The translations under genes and the position numbers were made by a program. From assembly GCA_002490775.1 (NCBI GenBank), contig DKUR01000090.1, positions 3,614-21,072 on the forward strand: 17,459 bases of DNA, read 5' to 3'. How positions within the stretch are numbered: position 1 is the first letter of the stretch; every line of letters begins with the position of its first letter. The notes under the pieces were generated by a model, which made no database searches, was not told the origin of the DNA, and worked only from the letters and a program-made list of their open reading frames with translations. The stretch is from Lachnospiraceae bacterium UBA7199. Lineage in GTDB: Bacteria > Bacillota > Clostridia > Lachnospirales > Lachnospiraceae. This document shows, in pieces, positions 12,923 to 17,459 of this stretch.

Positions 12923-14302
12923 TTCTAATACCTCCTTTGGACAATACTTGTTTTCATTTCGCAGATAATACGCTTTTATAATGGCAGCCCGTCCTCTTGT
13001 CACTTCACATTCGGCTTTGATTCTAAGCATAACCCCATTTAATAAAGATGCGGGATATCTGCCGCCATTTAAAATAGCTTTCAAAGTATCTGCTGCCATC
13101 TGGGAGGAAGGTGCCTTATCTTTCGCATTTCTATTTACCGTTTCTGAAAGCAGCTTCCAAATTGGCAATGTCAAAAATTGATCAAAACCAGGACGCACGA
13201 TTTCCAGTCTTTCATAATGCTGATTTATATGCTGCAATATTTTTCCAAAAGAATCAACCATAGAAAAACGAATTGACAGTCTTGCCGCATTAGGCGCCAA
13301 CCCTAAAACATAAAAGTGTTTTTTTCCGTCCAGCAGTTCATCCTTTATCTTAACCGGTTCTCCACGCTGCATCTTTGTCATAATCATACTTAAATCCTGA
13401 TCTGTCATTCCGCTTTTTTCACTCACACCAAACATGGCAGCAATCCCTATATCCTGATAAACGGCACTTCCCCCTTCTGCCCAGCACACCACTGTGGTAT
13501 CTCCTATTGTTCTGGTATGTTCACTATCACCCAGAAGTTCATTTAGCGCTGTAGCATAAGCAAATGCCGCATACTCACTTATCGGCGCATTATTTCCCTT
13601 CTCCTTTTCATAAGAGCAAAAAGCCGGTGCATTAAAGGATATCAAAGAAGTTCCCATCGCCTGTGCACCACGGACTCCTCTAATGGCAGGATGCAGTACC
13701 GCTATTGGCGCTCTTTTTCCTGTTACCATACATATCTCTTCTTTTCCTCCATCAGCAGAATCATAATATTTTTGCCAGCATTCTTTTATTTGCAGGTCTT
13801 CCATAACAGATCTGCCATTACAATAAAAAAGAATGTTTCCCCCTGCCATTAATTCCTTCCATTTATCTATCAGGTATGGATTTTCTTCTGCTTTCTTCGG
13901 TTCCCATTTTTTAAAAAAGCGAATAATTGCCTGTGCTGAATCAGTCTCTACATTATTTAGCAAATTAATATGCAGTTCCTTGCATGCACTGAAACATTTT
14001 TGAGTTCTATCCTGCTTTCCTTTTTCATCAATTCCTAAAATAAAAGTAGAATTATCACACAAAAAGTTGGCTTTCTCGTTCCGAGAACGTTTTACCGGTT
14101 GTGGTACTTCTATCATCTGAGGTCTGTACACAGTCTTTTTCCCTAATGTCTGTGGCGTTTTAAGTGTAAAAAGCCCTTGTATTTCACCGTCACAATCCAG
14201 ATTCAATCCAAAAGATATTTTTACCTTACTCCAGCCCGGCTTAGCAATTACGCCTCTTTTTAATAAATCTTCATAATATTTAACCAAAGCCTGTAAGATC
14301 AC
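12563..14302 (-). CDS. cas8c: Cas8c (Csd1), type I-C Cascade large subunit
   Basis: This 579-residue protein is within the usual Csd1 length. Recognisable stretches are MILQALVKYYEDLLKRG at the start, a beta-rich N-terminal half with FLCDNSTFILGI, SFNAPAFCSYEKE, and the C-terminal helical part with YTLGRLFAILEHIQ and YFNAAASTPAQIFPVL. Cas8c recognises the PAM and helps load the target; the last 119 residues double as the Cas11c small subunit. The start is GTG at 14302, with GCGAGGTGATAC upstream, and it overlaps the cas5c stop by four bases (GTGA). The end is one base from cas7c. No frameshift is visible. Confidence 0.96.
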   Translation of the reverse strand: MILQALVKYYEDLLKRGVIAKPGWSKVKISFGLNLDCDGEIQGLFTLKTPQTLGKKTVYRPQMIEVPQPVKRSRNEKANFLCDNSTFILGIDEKGKQDRTQKCFSACKELHINLLNNVETDSAQAIIRFFKKWEPKKAEENPYLIDKWKELMAGGNILFYCNGRSVMEDLQIKECWQKYYDSADGGKEEICMVTGKRAPIAVLHPAIRGVRGAQAMGTSLISFNAPAFCSYEKEKGNNAPISEYAAFAYATALNELLGDSEHTRTIGDTTVVCWAEGGSAVYQDIGIAAMFGVSEKSGMTDQDLSMIMTKMQRGEPVKIKDELLDGKKHFYVLGLAPNAARLSIRFSMVDSFGKILQHINQHYERLEIVRPGFDQFLTLPIWKLLSETVNRNAKDKAPSSQMAADTLKAILNGGRYPASLLNGVMLRIKAECEVTRGRAAIIKAYYLRNENKYCPKEVLEVELNEHCRNVPYTLGRLFAILEHIQQEANQGINATIKDKYFNAAASTPAQIFPVLINLAQKHLRKMDDKRKIYFNRQIGELSEIIGTEYPRRLNLPEQGSFQLGYYCQVQKRFQKKEEE

Positions 14303-14946
14303 CGTATCACCTCGCAGTCTGTCAGATCCAATACTCCCTTTTCCATCCTGGCCCGAAAGAACAAGGGCTGTATATTAGACGTATCACTAAAATCTATATC
14401 CCACAGCATATATCCTATATCTCTTGTTTCTTCAATTGCCGGTATTTTCTCATCCGCCCATTCCTTAAACTTGGCTGGAAATTCTCTGCATCCAAAATAT
14501 GGCTGATGAAAGCATTGTCCTTTGCGAAGTCTGCGTTTCATAATGTCCTGAAATTTTCCATGATTATCATTTTCCGATGCTTTATCAGTCATATTAAAGT
14601 GTGCTTCAATTACATAATGTACATCCTGTAGAATCAGTGAAGCCCTCTGTACAATATCCTTAGAAGTGCTGATATATAGCGGATTTTTCCCTCCTGCCAT
14701 TGCTGCTCTCACATTGCTTGCCAGAATTTTAGATTCTACCTCATTTCTTCTTATGTTTGTCATCTTGATGGGGGAAAGAATATATATCCTGTCTATAACC
14801 CATTTCATACCGGGGTGCCAGTAGATAGCCTCTAATATTCCACGTGCTGCTGAGGGTGTTATTACATCATAACTAACCCTTTCAACCTTAAATTCCACAC
14901 GTGAAAAACAGGCATATTCTCCCCATACCTCTACTCTGACCGACAT
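14299..14946 (-). CDS. cas5c: Cas5c (Cas5d), type I-C crRNA-processing endonuclease
   Basis: This 215-residue protein starts from the ATG at 14946, which has AGGAGGTG at ideal spacing; a GTG nine bases earlier lies inside that site and is rejected. It opens VRVEVWGEYACFSRVEFKVE, followed by YDVITPSAARGILEAIYW, the N-terminal RAMP fold with a Tyr (42) in the position of the known active-site Tyr. His 116 in YVIEAHFNM is the likely partner; the Lys reported next to it in one studied homologue is Ala here. In type I-C it replaces Cas6, cuts the repeat hairpin and stays bound to the 5' handle. It follows cas3 by 36 bases. Confidence 0.96.
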   Translation of the reverse strand: MSVRVEVWGEYACFSRVEFKVERVSYDVITPSAARGILEAIYWHPGMKWVIDRIYILSPIKMTNIRRNEVESKILASNVRAAMAGGKNPLYISTSKDIVQRASLILQDVHYVIEAHFNMTDKASENDNHGKFQDIMKRRLRKGQCFHQPYFGCREFPAKFKEWADEKIPAIEETRDIGYMLWDIDFSDTSNIQPLFFRARMEKGVLDLTDCEVIR

Positions 14947-14982
14947 AAGTATCACCTCCTCATCTCTATTTATCTTCTGTTA

Positions 14983-17175
14983 TTAAATATAAAATCCGAA
15001 CCCGGTTTCCACATCCATCTGAAGACCTGTATCTTTCCTATACTGATTCATGTCTCTCAACACATAAATCGCATTGGAAACCATCTCCAGGCATCCACAT
15101 TCCATCAGGCATTTAAAATGATCCGGAAAAATATTTACACTATATTGTCCTAATTTTCGTAAAAGTTCTCTATTCATTTGCCCAGCATATATCTCACCTA
15201 TTAGCAATTCTCCTTCGTCTATCGGTATATAAATAGTGTCCGTTTGAGTTTCTATTAAATGGAATTTTTCACTGACTGTGGAAAACGGAAATATATTGCC
15301 ATCTATTCCTCTTTCCCACGCATCCAGTATCTTTTTTTGATCAAGATTTTCCTTTCCCAAAAGGTCCCTGTATAACATAAAATAATGTGTAATTGCCTTT
15401 AAATCTGCCGGATCTTCATAAAACCGCAATGTTTCAAAAAGTGCATCAACATTTTGGCTGTTAAAGGAATTCTTTTCATCATCAATTTTATATAAATAAA
15501 CATTACTGTCTTCTACTTTTCTTTTTCCTTCTCTGTTACACCGTCCCGCCGCCTGTATCAATGAATCCAACCCGGTTTCCTGCCTGTATACTTCTGGAAA
15601 ATCTAAATCAACCCCTGCTTCTATCAGCGAAGTTGCTATTACTCTGCATGGCATCCCTTTATCCAGCCGGTATCTTATTTCCTGTATCTGCTGTTTGCGT
15701 CCTGCAGGATACAAAAGTGTAGTTAAGCAGTATGTTCCCTCTTTATTGACATTTGCATATAATTCCTGGGCCATTTTACGCTTATTTACGATACAAAGCA
15801 CCTGCTCTTTTTCTTTAATTCTCTGGGAAAGTTCCAAAAATGAAAGCACACCTAAATTACTGATTTTTGTTCTCTTAAATTGTTGATATAATTCTTCCAC
15901 GCTATCACATATTTCCTGTATTTCACCATGAAATCCATATTTTTTAAAAATACCATCCAGCGCCGGCTGTGTCGCCGTACATAAAATTACAGTTGACTTG
16001 TAATTTTGCACCAGTTCAGAAATAGCTGCTATACATGGTTCTAAATATGGCATTGGCAAAGTCTGTGCTTCGTCAAAAATAATGACGCTATTTGCCATAT
16101 TGTGAAGTTTCCTGCATTTTGAACTTTTGCTTGCAAAAAGAGACTCAAAAAACTGTACTGCTGTTGTCACTATAATGGGCATGTCCCAGTTTTCAGTTGC
16201 CAAAGCCTTTTGATAAGTATTAAAATTTTCAGCTTGATCTTCTGTCCTTTCATATGATATTCCGGAATGATGTTCCAACACATTCTCATCTCCCAAAATA
16301 TCACGAAACACCTCTGCATTTTGATCTATAATAGAGGTATACGGTATCACATAAATCACACGTCTCATATCATTATTCTGCATATGCTTCAGTGCAAACC
16401 CTAAAGACGCTGTTGTTTTTCCTCCACCTGTTGGAACCGTCAAAGTATATAATCCACGATCAAGCTTTTTCCCTTTTTCCAAACAATTTTCCAGAATGAA
16501 GTTTCTTCTTTTGCATAATTCCTCCTGTTCTTTACATGTAAAGTCCGTCTTATGAAGCCATCCATTTATGTAATTATCAAAGCTGCTGCACATTGTATTT
16601 ATTGAAGAATAATTTTCTCTATTATTCTTTCCTCCGTTCATAAATCTTTCCGTATCCAGATAATCCGCATCAACCAGACATGAATATATCATTCTGATAA
16701 AAAAGGACATAGTAAATTTAGTCCCTTTTGAACAAAATAATGGTAATGGAACATTCTTAAGTGTGATATCCCCTTTCCACTTGCTGTAATCCGGTACCTG
16801 TTTCTTTATCCTGCCAAAAAAAGTTCCATCACTTTCCATGGATAAATTATAATTTCCGCCATCCATAAGTCCCGAGTGGTGTCCTGCTACCGCCATAGCC
16901 ACCGGAATATTTTCTCCTTTCATTGCCTCCAGTGCTCCTGCTGTAGAATGATCTACCTTTTTCACGTGCTCAGGATCACAAATCCTCTTTTGAAATTCGT
17001 CTGAATATTTACCTATATCATGTAAAATACCACAAAAATAACCTATTTCACCACAATCAAATTCTTCTGCAAACATTTTTGCTAATTCTGCTGTTCCTTT
17101 TAAATGATCTTTTACAGGCTGTTTCTCTCCAAAATTATTGATATGCGCAATCATTGTCTTATCTTGTCTCTCCAT
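14983..17175 (-). CDS. cas3: Cas3 HD nuclease-helicase (type I-C)
   Basis: This 730-residue protein has an N-terminal HD nuclease (His 52-Asp 53 in GILHDIGKYS, DHS with His 76, GHH at 99-100). An SF2 helicase follows, with Walker A VPTGGGKTT (about 247-255), DEAQ box (368-371), motif III CTATQPAL (about 399-406) and motif VI QAAGRCNREGK (541-551). It is recruited by target-bound Cascade, nicks and then unwinds and degrades the DNA. The ATG at 17175 has only a weak upstream site (GGAAAAAGC). An alternative is Met 8 at 17154, which matches the usual family start MIAHI. It is the first gene of the operon, about 25 bases after the predicted transcription start. Confidence 0.97.
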   Translation of the reverse strand: MERQDKTMIAHINNFGEKQPVKDHLKGTAELAKMFAEEFDCGEIGYFCGILHDIGKYSDEFQKRICDPEHVKKVDHSTAGALEAMKGENIPVAMAVAGHHSGLMDGGNYNLSMESDGTFFGRIKKQVPDYSKWKGDITLKNVPLPLFCSKGTKFTMSFFIRMIYSCLVDADYLDTERFMNGGKNNRENYSSINTMCSSFDNYINGWLHKTDFTCKEQEELCKRRNFILENCLEKGKKLDRGLYTLTVPTGGGKTTASLGFALKHMQNNDMRRVIYVIPYTSIIDQNAEVFRDILGDENVLEHHSGISYERTEDQAENFNTYQKALATENWDMPIIVTTAVQFFESLFASKSSKCRKLHNMANSVIIFDEAQTLPMPYLEPCIAAISELVQNYKSTVILCTATQPALDGIFKKYGFHGEIQEICDSVEELYQQFKRTKISNLGVLSFLELSQRIKEKEQVLCIVNKRKMAQELYANVNKEGTYCLTTLLYPAGRKQQIQEIRYRLDKGMPCRVIATSLIEAGVDLDFPEVYRQETGLDSLIQAAGRCNREGKRKVEDSNVYLYKIDDEKNSFNSQNVDALFETLRFYEDPADLKAITHYFMLYRDLLGKENLDQKKILDAWERGIDGNIFPFSTVSEKFHLIETQTDTIYIPIDEGELLIGEIYAGQMNRELLRKLGQYSVNIFPDHFKCLMECGCLEMVSNAIYVLRDMNQYRKDTGLQMDVETGFGFYI

Positions 17176-17206
17176 TAGCTTTTTCCATATTTTTCTTTAT
17201 AATTTT

Positions 17207-17215
17207 ATTATAACA
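17207..17215 (-). promoter_or_regulatory. extended -10 promoter of the cas operon
   Basis: On the minus strand TGTTATAAT is a perfect extended -10 element (TGnTATAAT) 32 bases before the cas3 ATG. The hexamer 17 bases further up (CTTTTA) is a poor -35, which the extended -10 may compensate. Transcription should start near 17200. Confidence 0.6.
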
Positions 17216-17243
17216 GATTAACTGTCCAATAAAAGGAACTATA

Positions 17244-17257
17244 AAGAAATCTTTCTT
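17244..17257. promoter_or_regulatory. short palindrome between divergent promoters, possible operator
   Basis: AAGAAA-TC-TTTCTT is a perfect 6-bp inverted repeat with a 2-base centre. It lies in the gap between the cas3 promoter and the divergent small ORF, about 30-40 bases upstream of the cas -10. In AT-rich DNA such a repeat can arise by chance, so the operator role is a weak inference. Confidence 0.25.
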
Positions 17258-17282
17258 GTGTTTTCACCCACTATCCTATAAA
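17255..17282 (+). promoter_or_regulatory. possible promoter of the divergent small ORF
   Basis: CTTGTG (17255-17260) and TATAAA (17277-17282) are 16 bases apart on the plus strand, some 40 bases before the ATG at 17321. The -35 is weak; the -10 is fair. Confidence 0.35.
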
Positions 17283-17320
17283 ATTAAAAAACATATTTCT
17301 ATCAAAAAGGAGGATTCTCT

Positions 17321-17431
17321 ATGATACCAATCTTGATATTTCCGTACCATCCAGATCCCGATTTTTTATCTATACTTAAGGCAAAAGAACTTCCTTCAAA
17401 AATTATACGCATCCCAGTCTTTAGGATTTAG
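17321..17431 (+). CDS. 36-residue hypothetical ORF divergent from cas3
   Basis: This is the only plus-strand reading frame I support. The ATG at 17321 is preceded by AAGGAGG with a 7-base spacer. The product begins MIPILIFPYHPDPDFLSILK and ends KIIRIPVFRI at a TAG. It is small, basic at the end and fairly hydrophobic; no family is recognised. After it, TTTAGGAGTAATTTAAT runs to the window edge and looks like another ribosome binding site with a start codon just outside, so this could be a leader peptide or the first gene of a divergent operon. It could also be the truncated beginning of a degraded gene. The strong ribosome binding site is the main support. Confidence 0.45.
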   Translation: MIPILIFPYHPDPDFLSILKAKELPSKIIRIPVFRI

Positions 17432-17459
17432 CACTATGATTCTTTAGGAGTAATTTAAT

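Noticed and set aside
17159..17188. Nine-codon mini-ORF overlapping the start of cas3
   Set aside because: It is very short with a poor ribosome binding site; it is only relevant to which ATG starts cas3.

Overview
The window reads almost entirely on the minus strand. It looks like low-GC Gram-positive (Clostridia, probably Lachnospiraceae-like) DNA: strong AGGAGG-type ribosome binding sites, tight and overlapping genes, and protein families common on Firmicutes plasmids, phages and integrative elements. The host assignment is inference. Two blocks of different character meet near 8.2-8.4 kb.

Left block (1 to about 8215), in transcription order from right to left: a stand-alone IS30-type helix-turn-helix protein, a C5 cytosine DNA methyltransferase with a coiled-coil tail, a tRNA with CAT anticodon, and a run of small conserved or membrane proteins. 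A two-OB-fold SSB-like protein, two small hypotheticals, a DUF4406-like protein and an HUH rolling-circle replication initiator follow. Last come a 41-residue membrane peptide, a Cys-rich small protein, a VRR-NUC nuclease, ParA, a small Cys-rich protein, and the first 23 codons of a ParB-like gene cut by the window edge. Together these form a replication, partition and accessory module of a plasmid-like or phage-plasmid-like element. In the only sizeable gap before rep (2649-2819), the plus strand carries a near-consensus promoter and a strong intrinsic terminator that would make an RNA of about 65 nt antisense to the rep leader. A terminator-like hairpin sits between that RNA and the rep start. 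This looks like an antisense-RNA/attenuation copy-number control circuit.

Right block (8380 to 17459): a complete type I-C CRISPR-Cas locus in the order cas3, cas5c, cas8c, cas7c, cas4, cas1, cas2, leader, array. All signature motifs seem intact. The array has 17 identical 33-bp repeats and 16 spacers of 33-36 bp, and two tandem intrinsic terminators follow it. Inside cas8c an in-frame GTG with an excellent Shine-Dalgarno (12922) would produce a 119-residue C-terminal protein, the expected separate Cas11c small subunit. The cas operon has an extended -10 promoter. Divergent from it, on the plus strand, lies an unrecognised 36-codon ORF with a strong ribosome binding site, and possibly the start of another gene at the window edge.

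The most worthwhile leads are the candidate antisense RNA upstream of rep, the hidden Cas11c start, the divergent small ORF facing cas3, and the methyltransferase/tRNA pair. No spacer was seen to match the window at full length, but this was only an eye scan.
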